Assembly: GCA_965247035.1 (NCBI GenBank)
Contig: CBDFGJ010000003.1
Span: forward strand, 1,178,001 to 1,242,000
Direction of reading: 5' to 3'
Source of the DNA: Azophilus sp965247035
Lineage (GTDB): Bacteria; Pseudomonadota; Gammaproteobacteria; Pseudomonadales; Azotimanducaceae
Length of the DNA: 64,000 bases
Of the stretch, positions 1 to 8,365 are shown piece after piece. The translations under genes and the position numbers were made by a program. A model generated the notes under the pieces. That model did not search any database. It worked only from the letters and a program-made list of their open reading frames with translations, and was not told the DNA's origin. Numbering within the stretch: the first letter of the stretch is position 1; each line of letters begins with the position of its first letter.

Positions 1-1810
1 GTCGCCGGCGGCTTCGGCGCCGCCGCTCCCCGCATCCAGGATGGTCGCGCCGCCCCTGGTGTCGCCATGGCCGTCCGGATGGCTGAACTCAAGATGCAGC
101 CGATAGGCGCCAGTCCCGTCCCTCCCGTCCCTGTAACTTTCAACCCGCACGTAGTAGTCGCCCGGGGGGACCGCCGCCACCATCCTGAAATTGAATCCGT
201 CGCCTCCATCGTCATTTGCGGCCAGCCGGTCGCCTGCGCTGTCCTCAAGCCGGCCAACGGTGTCCAGGCCGCCTGTGGTGTAGGCCGTGACGATGGTGTC
301 CGGGCCAGCGGGAACGGTGAATCGAAAGTAGTCGATGTCGTCTCCGGGCGCGATGTCGCCGGCGGCTTCGGCGCCGCCGCTCCCCGCGTCCAGGATGGTC
401 GCGCCGCTCCTGGTGTCGCCGTGGCCGTCCGGATAGCTGAACTCAAGATGCAGCCGATAGACGCCAGTCCCGTCCCTGTAACTTTCGACCCGCACATAGT
501 AGTCGCCCGGGGGGACCGCCGCCGCCATCCTGAAATTGGGTCCGTCGCCTCCATCGTCATTTTCGGACAGCCGGTCGCCTGCGCTGTCCTCAAGCCGGCC
601 AACGGTGTCCAGGCCGCCTGTGGTGTAGGCCGTGACGATGGCGTCCGGGCCAGCGGGAACGGTGAACCGAAAGTAGTCGATGTCGTCTCCGGGCGCGATG
701 TCGCCGGCGGCTTCGGCGCCGCCGCTCCCCGCATCCAGGATGGTCGCGCCGCCCCTGGTGTCGCCATGGCCGTCCGGATGGCTGAACTCAAGATGCAGCC
801 GATAGGCGCCAATCCCATCCCTGTAACTTTCAACCCGCACGTAGTAGTCGCCCGGGGGGAGCGTCGCCCCCATCCTGAAATTGAGTGAGCCGCCTTTATC
901 GTCATCCCCAACCAACTGATTGCCATCGCTGTCCTCCAGCACGCCAACGGTGTCCAGGCCGCCTGTGGTGTAGGCCGTGACGATGGCGCCCGGGCCAGCG
1001 GGAACGGTGAACCGAAAGTAGTCGACGTCGCTTCCGGGCGCGATGTCGCCGGCGGCTTCGGCGCCTTCGCTCCCCGCATCCAGGAGGGTCGCGCCGCCCC
1101 TGGTGTCGCCGTGGCTATCCGGATAGCTGTACTCAAGATGCAGCCGATAGGGGCCAATCCCATCCCCGCGGCTTTCGACCCGCACGTAGTAGTCGCCCGG
1201 GGGGACCGCCGCCTCCATCCTGAAATTGGATCCGTCGCCTCCATCGTCATTTTCGGACAGCCGGTCGCCTGCGCTGTCCTCAAGCCGGCCAACGGTGTCC
1301 AGACCGCCTGTGGTGTAGGCAGTGACGACGGCGACCGGGCCAGCGGGAACGGTGAACTGAAAGTAGTCGATGTCGTTTCCGGGCGCTATGCCACCGGCGG
1401 CTTCGACGCCGCCGCTCCCCGCATCCAGGATGGTCGCACCGCCCCTAGAGCCGCCGTGGCCGTCTAGACGGCTGTACTCAAGATGCAGCCGATAGGCGCC
1501 AATCCCGTCCCCCTGGCTTTCAACCCGCACGTAGTAGTCGCCCGGGGGGAGGGTCGCCTCCATCCTGAAATTGAGTGAGTCGCCTCCATCGTCATTTGCG
1601 GCCAGCCGAGCGCCTGCGCCGTCCTCCAGCCGGCCAACGGTGTCCAGGCCGCCTGTGGTGTAGGCCGTGACGACGGCGTCCGGGCCAGCGGGAATGGTGA
1701 ACCGAAAGTAGTCGACGTCGTCTCCGCGAGCTATCTCATCGACGGCTTCGGCACCGCCGCTTCCCGCATCCAGGATGTTCGCACCGCCCCTAGTGTCGTT
1801 GTGGCCATCT
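1..1810. repeat. Tandem approx. 345-bp repeats coding for PPC-like domains
   Basis: Marker string gtcgcgccgcccctggtgtc or close variants recurs near 43, 397, 742, 1087, 1431 and 1777, a spacing of about 345 bp. The first interval is longer by a 9-bp insertion (a YRDGRDG duplication in the protein). Units are nearly identical in DNA, pointing to recent duplication or gene conversion. The array continues past the left edge. Confidence 0.9.
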
Positions 1811-3324
1811 AGGATGAGATAACGCTTGATGTGAGGAAAGACCAAGGAAAAAGGAGCGGCATGATCGGAATCGCCATAGCCGTCGCCCTCCAGACTTTCG
1901 CATACGCTGCGTGACCCGTATGATAGGCTGCCCGTGCGTGCTCGGATACCGCCATCCTCATAGAGTCTGACAAAGACCGAGCCGCTCGACCCTCCTGCGG
2001 TCAAACCGGTTTCCCAGTTGATCCTCAGCATGTTTGCGCGTCCGTTGTGGGCGTTGCCAACCGAGGCGATGTGCCCGCTGGCGTAGCTTTGCGGTTTTGC
2101 TGCGGAATGCCCAACATGATGCAGCCGCTCCCCCACCGACGGAGGAGCGGCGTCCCAGCCAAGAAAGGCCCGATGCCCTGGCAGAACCGCTGGATTGCGT
2201 TCCGAACCCAAGATCAGCAAAGTCCAATCCTGTTGACCTCTTGCGCTGCTGGTCGCCAACAGTTCCGAACCCTGGGTTCTTGGCGACTGCCGACGTGCGA
2301 TATCCCCTCCGCAGGATGGCGCCCGATAGTCCCAGTAGGCGACAACGGTTGCGGCGACGCTTTGTGAGCCGACGCAGTGGTTTGCGGTCAGCAGGTAGGG
2401 CTTGGATGTCGCGGTGTCCCAGTCGGCCAGCAGGTGCCCCGTGCAGGAGCGGGAGAGACCGTCGTCTTTCGTATAGGTGATGGCCGCGGTGGCGGCGGAA
2501 AAAAAGTCTTTGGCCGTGTCGGTGATGCCTGGCGTCGGGCAGCTGACGTCAACGGCGCAGCCTCTGTCCACTGCGGCCTTCGGGACCACAACGCCCGCTC
2601 CATCGGCTTTCAGCGCAGCGGACTTTGCAGGCCCCGGCGCGGGAGTCCGACCCCACGGCCCCTCCGCATACAGATACGACATCCCCGGCAGTTCAATGCG
2701 CGCGTCGCCAAACCCAGCTTCAAAAATGTCCGGATGGTTCAGTTCAATGTGCAGCGTCTCTCCGGCGATGATCGGCGACCAGCGAACGGACAGGCCCCTG
2801 CCCAGGAGCTCCGACGCCTTGGCGTGGTCCAGCGATGCTGCGGGGTAGGCCGTCGCCGGGTCGGCGTCCACGAACTTGACCGTCAGGCCCTTGGGGAAGC
2901 CATCAAGGCTCAGGGCAATGCGCAGGGCGCGGGCCTGCTCCAGGGTGTAGGCGATCACCGCGGCGTAGTGCCCCGATGGGTGTTGCCGCCAGTTCAGGTC
3001 GATGAGGTTGATGAAGCGCTCGGAACCGGTCAACTCAACGCCGACGCCCACTTGGTTCGGCTTGTTGGCCTGCGGCATGTCCACCCGGTCATAAGGAAGG
3101 CGCTGCCGGATGACGAAGGCATCGTCCTGCATGGCGCGGGCGATCCATGGGTCTTCGGCTTGCATGGCCCTTTTGGCCGAAGAGGGGCTTGCCCCAGGCC
3201 CATGGTATCGCTCGGACGGCGCCGATTCAGCGTGCGATGCGCCGCAAGCCAAAAGCGGGATCAGGACCGCCAAGCTCTTCAGCAACAAGCGGGCGCTTTT
3301 GAGGGCCCGCCCGCCCCGGTTCAC
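1..3324 (-). CDS. Secreted trypsin-like serine protease with tandem PPC-like repeats (3' end beyond window)
   Basis: Partial: the frame is open for 1108 codons from a GTG at 3324 to base 1. The GTG is chosen because aaggaggg lies just upstream; an in-frame ATG at 3378 has no such site. The N-terminus is a signal peptide ending LLACGASHAES, which could be a lipobox (LLAC) or an SPase I site (SHA/E). A beta-rich region follows, then a chymotrypsin-fold protease resembling lysyl endopeptidases: His in LTANHC (about residue 313), Asp in QDWTLL (about 368), Ser in GGSSGS (about 446). From about residue 505 there are tandem units of about 115 residues with YFRFTVPAGP, TAYTTGGLDTVG and PPGDYYVRVES, typical of bacterial pre-peptidase C-terminal (PPC) domains. 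Inferred role: extracellular protein degradation or adhesion. The true C-terminus and repeat number are unknown. Forward-strand frames here are shadows. Confidence 0.85.
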   Translation of the reverse strand, partial: MNRGGRALKSARLLLKSLAVLIPLLACGASHAESAPSERYHGPGASPSSAKRAMQAEDPWIARAMQDDAFVIRQRLPYDRVDMPQANKPNQVGVGVELTGSERFINLIDLNWRQHPSGHYAAVIAYTLEQARALRIALSLDGFPKGLTVKFVDADPATAYPAASLDHAKASELLGRGLSVRWSPIIAGETLHIELNHPDIFEAGFGDARIELPGMSYLYAEGPWGRTPAPGPAKSAALKADGAGVVVPKAAVDRGCAVDVSCPTPGITDTAKDFFSAATAAITYTKDDGLSRSCTGHLLADWDTATSKPYLLTANHCVGSQSVAATVVAYWDYRAPSCGGDIARRQSPRTQGSELLATSSARGQQDWTLLILGSERNPAVLPGHRAFLGWDAAPPSVGERLHHVGHSAAKPQSYASGHIASVGNAHNGRANMLRINWETGLTAGGSSGSVFVRLYEDGGIRARTGSLSYGSRSVCESLEGDGYGDSDHAAPFSLVFPHIKRYLILDGHNDTRGGANILDAGSGGAEAVDEIARGDDVDYFRFTIPAGPDAVVTAYTTGGLDTVGRLEDGAGARLAANDDGGDSLNFRMEATLPPGDYYVRVESQGDGIGAYRLHLEYSRLDGHGGSRGGATILDAGSGGVEAAGGIAPGNDIDYFQFTVPAGPVAVVTAYTTGGLDTVGRLEDSAGDRLSENDDGGDGSNFRMEAAVPPGDYYVRVESRGDGIGPYRLHLEYSYPDSHGDTRGGATLLDAGSEGAEAAGDIAPGSDVDYFRFTVPAGPGAIVTAYTTGGLDTVGVLEDSDGNQLVGDDDKGGSLNFRMGATLPPGDYYVRVESYRDGIGAYRLHLEFSHPDGHGDTRGGATILDAGSGGAEAAGDIAPGDDIDYFRFTVPAGPDAIVTAYTTGGLDTVGRLEDSAGDRLSENDDGGDGPNFRMAAAVPPGDYYVRVESYRDGTGVYRLHLEFSYPDGHGDTRSGATILDAGSGGAEAAGDIAPGDDIDYFRFTVPAGPDTIVTAYTTGGLDTVGRLEDSAGDRLAANDDGGDGFNFRMVAAVPPGDYYVRVESYRDGRDGTGAYRLHLEFSHPDGHGDTRGGATILDAGSGGAEAAGD

Positions 3325-3464
3325 GGAACCCTCCTTGAGGTTCAAAGACCCACTTGGGGGATTAAGCGTCGATGACATCCTTTGATTCCTGGCCCCTGAC
3401 CCCTTTTTAAAGTTGAATCGCCAAACCTAAGCATAGCGGAACAGCGATTCGCATTAGTCAATGT
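3325..3464. other. Intergenic, protease gene to IS30 left end
   Basis: Contains the ribosome-binding site (aaggaggg, complement of about 3329-3336) of the protease gene on the minus strand and presumably its promoter. No convincing -35/-10 pair could be picked. The right side ends at the IS30-type inverted repeat. Confidence 0.4.
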
Positions 3465-4592
3465 AATGTACTGGCTCTTGGATTCAACTCTTAAGTGCAA
3501 CTTCACCGATGAAGGAAAGGTGGGATGCGGTGGCATCTTGATTTTCCGGAATCAATATAAGGAGCTGCCTTATGAAACGCCACACGCACCTCACCTGTGG
3601 GCAACGACACCTGATTTCCAATGGCTTGAAAGAAGGCTATTCACAACCAGCCATCGCCAATATCATCGGTGTCAACAAAAGCGCCATCAGCCGGGAGAGA
3701 CGCCGCAATGGGGCCAGTCGGGGGCGTGTGCGGCGGCGCACCGCCGGGGCGGGCGCTTATCGTCCAGCCGGGGCGCACAAGCAGGCCATGGCGCGCCGAG
3801 TAGGCAAGTCCAGGGCGCGCATTGGCCGGGAGGATCGGCAAGTCATCGAATGGCTGCTGCATGGGAAGTGGAGCCCGGAGCGGATCAGCCTGTGGCTGGG
3901 GAAAACCGGCAGGCCGGCGGTCAGCCATGAATGGATCCACCGGTGCATTCGCAACGACAAGCACCACGGCGGTTTTCCGCATAAGCACTTACGCTGCCGG
4001 AAAAGGTGGAGGAAACGCTACGGTGGCAAGGTGCGGCGGGGCTCGATCCCCAATCGGGTGTCCATCGAGCAGCGCCCGGCGTTGGTGGGGCAAAGAGCCC
4101 GCATCGGCGATTGGGAGCTGGACACGGTGCATGGGAAAAACAATGCCGCCGTGATGCTGACCATGGTCGAGCGCGCCACGCGCTTTGCGCACATTGATGT
4201 CCCGCCCAACCGGAAGGCGCCGGTGGTGAGCGCGGCGCTGGTTGGAAACCTGGCCGCGATCAAGGACCGGGCGCACACCTTGACCGCGGACAACGGCAGC
4301 GGGGTCGCCGGCCATGAAGCGGTCAGTGACGCACTGCAGGCCGACTTCCATTTCGCCCATCCCTACGCGTCCTGGGAGCAAGGAGCCAATGGGAATGCCA
4401 ACGGGCTGATACGGCGGTATTTCCCCAAAAGCCATGATCTTTCGACCATCGGAACCCCGCAACTGGCGCATGTGGTCGATCAGATCAATAACCGGCCGCG
4501 CAAATGCCTTGGCATGAAAACACCGAATCAGGCGCTATTCGGCATACTCCCCCTTGCTGCACTTCGAGGTTGAATCCAAGGCTCAGTACATT
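3465..4592 (+). mobile_element. IS30-family insertion sequence, complete by its ends
   Basis: Imperfect terminal inverted repeats of about 34 bp: left at 3465-3498, starting aatgtactggctcttggatt; right at about 4559-4592, whose reverse complement starts aatgtactgagccttggatt. About 1.13 kb encloses a single transposase gene whose stop codon lies inside the right repeat. A target duplication could not be recognised with confidence. It sits between the protease gene and the oxidoreductase cluster. Confidence 0.85.
3572..4573 (+). CDS. IS30-family transposase, probably catalytically dead
   Basis: 333 aa, normal length for the family, with aaggagctgcctt before the ATG. An N-terminal helix-turn-helix (about residues 10-45, YSQPAIANIIGVNKSAISRE) is followed by an RNase H-fold core: first Asp in GDWELDTV, second in LTADNGSG. 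IS30 enzymes use a DD(33)E triad whose Glu lies in a conserved NEN of WERG-NEN-NGL-R. Here that segment reads WEQGANGNANGLIRRYFPK, so the expected Glu is Gly, exactly 33 residues after the second Asp. DNGKEF, usual after the second Asp, is DNGSGV. Both changes are Glu-to-Gly. The family assignment is secure; loss of activity is inferred. Confidence 0.9.
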   Translation: MKRHTHLTCGQRHLISNGLKEGYSQPAIANIIGVNKSAISRERRRNGASRGRVRRRTAGAGAYRPAGAHKQAMARRVGKSRARIGREDRQVIEWLLHGKWSPERISLWLGKTGRPAVSHEWIHRCIRNDKHHGGFPHKHLRCRKRWRKRYGGKVRRGSIPNRVSIEQRPALVGQRARIGDWELDTVHGKNNAAVMLTMVERATRFAHIDVPPNRKAPVVSAALVGNLAAIKDRAHTLTADNGSGVAGHEAVSDALQADFHFAHPYASWEQGANGNANGLIRRYFPKSHDLSTIGTPQLAHVVDQINNRPRKCLGMKTPNQALFGILPLAALRG

Positions 4593-4656
4593 TCGTAGTT
4601 TTTTCGATCAGACAACGAGGGAGAGCTCGTCCGCGAATTCGGCCGGCGTCAACAAG
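4583..4656 (-). pseudogene. 74-bp IS-end remnant, copy A (transposase C-terminal tail)
   Basis: Aligns without gaps to 47881-47954 with about ten mismatches. On the minus strand both copies encode LLTPAEFADELS then two or three residues and a stop, which resembles the C-terminal tail of IS3-type integrase-like transposases (commonly LTPAEFA near the end). Copy A abuts, and by about 10 bp overlaps, the right IS30 inverted repeat. Too short to classify further. Confidence 0.45.
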
Positions 4657-4773
4657 CTGTACGGGCTCAGGATCCATGCGGAATGAAACTCCCCAAAGAT
4701 GTCCGTCAAGGTTGCCGTTTGACTAGTAAGGGGCTCGGTCACATGATGGGAATTTTACGGGGGAGCAAGCGAA

Positions 4774-6705
4774 TTGGCGCTTGAACGGGTGCTGAGCCCG
4801 GTCACTATCAATGGCGTTGTGGTCAAGAACCGTGTGGTGCGCACCGCCCACGGCACCAGCATGGGCTATGGCGACCTGTCGGATGACCTGATCGGCTATC
4901 ACGCCGCCCGGGCTCGGGGTGGCGTGGGCCTAAGCATTCTGGAGGCCGCCAGCGTTCATTGGAGTGGTCCGATGACGCTGCACGCTTGGAACGACAACAT
5001 CATCTCGCGCTACCGCCAGCTCATGGCGGCGGTGGCGCCGACAGGCATGAAAGTGTTTGCTCAGCTAAACCACATGGGGCTGTACGGTGGTGCGCCTTGG
5101 CAGCGGCCTTGGTCCGCTTCGGAGGCGGCGGTTCCCATGTCCGCCATGCGCGCCCGGGCGATGTCCCGGGATGAGATTGCCGAAGTCACCGCCGCCTTTG
5201 CCCAAGCCGCAAGCCGCGCCAAGGCGGGCGGGCTGCATGGCGTGGAGGTGCATTGCGCCCATGATTTCCTGCTGCAGCAATTCATTTCTCCGCAACACAA
5301 TCAGCGCGACGACGAATATGGCGGCAGTTTAGAGAATCGTATGCGCTTCTACTTGCAAGTGCTGCAAGCGGTGCGGGCAGCAGTGGGAGAGGACTTCATC
5401 GTCGGCACCCGCGTCGGACCGCACAATCTTGCCGGCGGGCTGAATGTTGAGGAGCATATCGACATCGTCAATCTTGTTCTGGAAGCTAAGCTGATCAACT
5501 ACCTCAACGTCTCTCATGGCAGCTCCCTCAACAGCCACAAGATCATTGGCGCCATGCACGAGCCCAAGGGCTATGAAATTCCCTTCAGCGAGCAGATTAC
5601 GGCGCTGACCGACCTGCCCACCATCGTCGCCGGCCGCTTCCTCAGTTTGGCCGACGCCGACGCTCTGATAGAGGCCGGCAAAGCAGACTTGGTGGGCATG
5701 ACCCGAGCGCACATCGCCGATGCCGATGTGGTGCGCAAAACCCAAGCCGGCCGCAGCGCGGAAGTGCGTCCCTGCATTGGCTGTAACCAAGGTTGCGTGG
5801 GCGGCCTGAACCGGGGACGGGTGGGTTGTGCGGTGAATGTGGCGGCCGGGCAGGAATTGCGTTTGGGGGAGGAGCTGATTGAATTGGCTAAACAGCCTAA
5901 GCGGGTGGTTGTGGTCGGCGGCGGTCCGGCCGGCATGGAGGCGGCTAGGGTGGCCGCCTTGGGTGGCCATCAGGTGACGCTGCTTGAGGCCACGCCTCAT
6001 CTTGGCGGTGCCTTGCAAGCGGCCAGGTTAGCGCCGAAGCACGGGGACATTGGGCTGATCGCCGATTGGTTGGCGGGTGAAATGGGAAGGCGAGGCGTGG
6101 ATGTACGCCTTAGCGCGCCCGCCTCGGCGTCTGCGGTCAGGTCCCTGCACCCGGATGTGGTAGTGGTGGCCACTGGCGCTCCCAAAAACCCGCAGTCGTT
6201 GATTTCAGGGGTTGGCCAAGACCATGTGGTGGGGGTGAGTGAATTGCTGGTCGGCGGCTACAACGAAATGCGGAAAGAGGCTTTGGTGTTCGATCAAGTG
6301 GGTGGCTACGAAGCCATTGGCGGGGCGGAGTTTCTCTTGCGGCATGGTGTTGCGGTGACTTTCGCCACCAGCTTTGGCGGCTTCGCCCCGCACATGATGC
6401 CCATCGGCGTTGGTGCGCCTGCCTTGGAGCGCATGATGGCAAGCGGCCGCTTCAGCCTGCTGACCAATGCAAAACTGAAGCGCATTGGCTCGGACAGCGC
6501 CGTTTTGGCTTCCGAGGGTGGCTGGCCGGATCTGGAAGTGGCGGCGGAAACCTTGGTGCTAGTGGTCGAGCGCGGCCCTGACCAAGCCTTGGTTGACGAA
6601 CTTGATGGTCTTGAATGCGCCCTGCATTTGGTTGGCGACGCCGCTGCTCGGGAATTTCTTCCGGGCGCCATCGCCAGCGGCCATCTGGTGGCCCGGAGTC
6701 TCTAA
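4774..6705 (+). CDS. Old Yellow Enzyme-type flavin/Fe-S NADH oxidoreductase (2,4-dienoyl-CoA reductase / TMADH-like)
   Basis: 643 aa. The start is TTG at 4774 because acgggggag lies just upstream and the protein begins at the usual point of the barrel. Residues 1 to about 335 are an OYE FMN barrel (LNHMG, HCAHDFLLQQFISP, YGGSLENR). CIGCNQGC plus a further Cys (VGC), about residues 335-357, supply the 4Fe-4S ligands. Residues about 377-640 are the FAD/NAD(P)-binding part with VVVVGGGPAGMEAA. Relatives reduce enoyl-CoA double bonds or demethylate amines; the substrate here cannot be read. It heads a same-strand cluster with an MFS carrier, a phosphatase-family enzyme and an SDR, suggesting uptake and breakdown of an organic substrate. 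Confidence 0.9.
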   Translation: MALERVLSPVTINGVVVKNRVVRTAHGTSMGYGDLSDDLIGYHAARARGGVGLSILEAASVHWSGPMTLHAWNDNIISRYRQLMAAVAPTGMKVFAQLNHMGLYGGAPWQRPWSASEAAVPMSAMRARAMSRDEIAEVTAAFAQAASRAKAGGLHGVEVHCAHDFLLQQFISPQHNQRDDEYGGSLENRMRFYLQVLQAVRAAVGEDFIVGTRVGPHNLAGGLNVEEHIDIVNLVLEAKLINYLNVSHGSSLNSHKIIGAMHEPKGYEIPFSEQITALTDLPTIVAGRFLSLADADALIEAGKADLVGMTRAHIADADVVRKTQAGRSAEVRPCIGCNQGCVGGLNRGRVGCAVNVAAGQELRLGEELIELAKQPKRVVVVGGGPAGMEAARVAALGGHQVTLLEATPHLGGALQAARLAPKHGDIGLIADWLAGEMGRRGVDVRLSAPASASAVRSLHPDVVVVATGAPKNPQSLISGVGQDHVVGVSELLVGGYNEMRKEALVFDQVGGYEAIGGAEFLLRHGVAVTFATSFGGFAPHMMPIGVGAPALERMMASGRFSLLTNAKLKRIGSDSAVLASEGGWPDLEVAAETLVLVVERGPDQALVDELDGLECALHLVGDAAAREFLPGAIASGHLVARSL

Positions 6706-6778
6706 CAGGACACTGGGAACGGTGTGGCCGTATCTTGCAGGGAGCAAGCGCAACAAGGCAATAAGAAGGAACAACACT

Positions 6779-7978
6779 ATGGAAAACAGCATCAGGTTTA
6801 CGCCAATGCAGGTCGCCATGCTCACCGCGATGCTGTTGCTGGCGTTTGCCGCCTCGTTGGGCATGCCCTACAACGTCGATGCCATCGCCCGCTCTTTTGC
6901 CGCTACGAATTTCCAAGTGGGAGTCGTGACTTCAACCGAAATGGTTGCCATTGCCGTCGGCAACCTCCTGTTTGCCCGCCTGGCGGCTCGGCTCAATCCG
7001 CACCGCGTCTATCTATTCGGCATCCTTGCCATCGTCGGGCTAAACACCGCATCGCTGTTCGCCACGGGTCTAGTGGACTTGGCTTTGATGCGGGTGCCGG
7101 CCGGCTTTGCCCTTGGCGCAGTGGTGTCTACGGTCATGGCCACCGCTGCCCGTTCGGCCAGCCCTGAGATGACCTTCGGCATCATCAACTCGATGGTGGG
7201 CGTGATGGGCATGGCGTTGGCCTACGTCTTGCCGCGCGCCCTAGGCGCTCATGTGCTCGCCAATGAGCATCTGGCCTTTGGCTCCACCGTCTGGAACGAG
7301 CTGGATGGCTTGTTCGCGGTGTATGTCCTGTGCTCCCTAGGCGCTCTCTTGTTCATTCGCTATACACCGTCGCAGGCACCGATCGCCGCATCCCATAGGG
7401 GTGCGGCGCCAAAAGGTGCGGGCTGGTTGGCGTTGTTAGGCCTTGGCCTCATTTTCCACGGCCATGGTGTGCTCGGCATGTTTCTGTTCAGAATTGGCAG
7501 GGATGTGCCGTTAGCGACGGAGACCGTGGGCTACGTGCTGATGGCGGGCGCCCTCGTCACCATTGGCTTGCCGTTGTTGTCCGGTTACATCGGAAGCCGC
7601 TTCAAGCCGTTGCTGCCGTTGCTGATTATGACCCTGTTGATGACCATCTTTGGCTTGGCGTTGTCCAATATTGAGGACTCGTTGGCCTACATACTGGCGA
7701 CGCCGCTGTTTGCGGCGCTACCCATCGCCTACATGCCGATCATGATGGGTGTGTTGGCGCGGTTGGACCCATCCGGCACATTGGTCGGGTCCCATCCCGC
7801 CTTTGTGTTGATAGGGGGAGCGTTGGCGCCCTTGGTGGGCGGGATGGTCAGCGACGCCGCCAATGGCTTCGCCGCCAACGGCTGGGTTGCAGCCGCGCTG
7901 TTTTGGGTCGGCTTGGGCTTCTGCGCACGGGTGCTGATGCAGGTGCAACGGGAGCCAATGCCGCAGGCGAGCGGTTAA
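6779..7978 (+). CDS. MFS transporter
   Basis: 399 aa from the ATG at 6779, preceded by aagaagga; an upstream in-frame extension overlaps the oxidoreductase gene and is unlikely. About 12 hydrophobic segments, the first being MLTAMLLLAFAASLGMPYNV, with a hydrophilic loop near the middle (HRGAAPKGAG). Substrate not readable from sequence. It begins 73 bp after the oxidoreductase and probably shares its transcript, so import of that pathway's substrate is plausible. Confidence 0.85.
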   Translation: MENSIRFTPMQVAMLTAMLLLAFAASLGMPYNVDAIARSFAATNFQVGVVTSTEMVAIAVGNLLFARLAARLNPHRVYLFGILAIVGLNTASLFATGLVDLALMRVPAGFALGAVVSTVMATAARSASPEMTFGIINSMVGVMGMALAYVLPRALGAHVLANEHLAFGSTVWNELDGLFAVYVLCSLGALLFIRYTPSQAPIAASHRGAAPKGAGWLALLGLGLIFHGHGVLGMFLFRIGRDVPLATETVGYVLMAGALVTIGLPLLSGYIGSRFKPLLPLLIMTLLMTIFGLALSNIEDSLAYILATPLFAALPIAYMPIMMGVLARLDPSGTLVGSHPAFVLIGGALAPLVGGMVSDAANGFAANGWVAAALFWVGLGFCARVLMQVQREPMPQASG

Positions 7979-8035
7979 GCCCCGCTATCTTGCCGTCGGT
8001 TTGAGCCCCCACGGCGACAAGCCTCCCCGCTGCCG

Positions 8036-8072
8036 AGCGCCGGCAGGTCAGCGGCCCCCAAGCCTGCTCGGA
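8036..8072. repeat. REP-like half element downstream of MFS gene
   Basis: gcgccggcaggtcagcggcccccaagcctg closely matches one arm of the inverted repeat at 34721-34823 (gcgccggcaggtcagcgccccaagcc). Both lie in untranslated spacers next to gene ends. The second arm is not visible here. Confidence 0.35.
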
Positions 8073-8125
8073 ACCTAGCCAACACGGAACAAACGGCAGT
8101 TTCCCTCGCCACCATCCATAAACTG

Positions 8126-8284
8126 ATGCGTTTGGCGCTGGCGGGCATTATGCTGGTTAGAATTGCCGCCGGGCTTTACTCCCTTGACCATGCGGCCCAC
8201 GCCGAAGCGGTTGCGGCGCTGCAAGACAGGGGCGATGGCGTTGTGGATGACAAGATTCGCAACCGGCCTTATGAGGCGCTCTAG
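8126..8284 (+). CDS. Possible 52-aa small membrane protein
   Basis: A short frame from ATG 8126 to TAG 8282-8284. It begins MRLALAGIMLVRIAAGLYSL, one likely membrane or signal helix, followed by a charged tail ending IRNRPYEAL. It fills most of the gap between the MFS and phosphatase genes. There is no strong ribosome-binding site and the frame stays open upstream, so it may be a chance ORF or a remnant. No homolog recognised. Confidence 0.3.
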   Translation: MRLALAGIMLVRIAAGLYSLDHAAHAEAVAALQDRGDGVVDDKIRNRPYEAL

Positions 8285-8321
8285 GATGGCGCAATTTGGC
8301 TGCATGGGGTGCTGTGCATTT

Positions 8322-8335
8322 CAAGGTGCACCTTG
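8322..8335. promoter_or_regulatory. 14-bp perfect palindrome, possible operator
   Basis: caaggtgcaccttg is a perfect 14-bp palindrome 30 bp before the phosphatase start, where a repressor could bind. No adjacent regulator gene supports it, so this is weak. Confidence 0.25.
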
Positions 8336-8365
8336 CCAACCATGAAAAAAGGGGCTTGCTGAGAC

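Noticed and set aside
67..1467. Long forward-strand ORFs with internal repeats
   Set aside because: They are antisense to the PPC repeats; their repeat pattern comes from the minus-strand coding array, which has a continuous frame, protease domain and signal peptide.
2034..3385. Forward ORFs of 106-332 aa
   Set aside because: Antisense to the protease domain; no motif or ribosome site, while the minus strand has LTANHC and GGSSGS.
5329..6018. Minus-strand ORF of 229 aa
   Set aside because: Shadow of the OYE-type oxidoreductase, which has a full set of family motifs.
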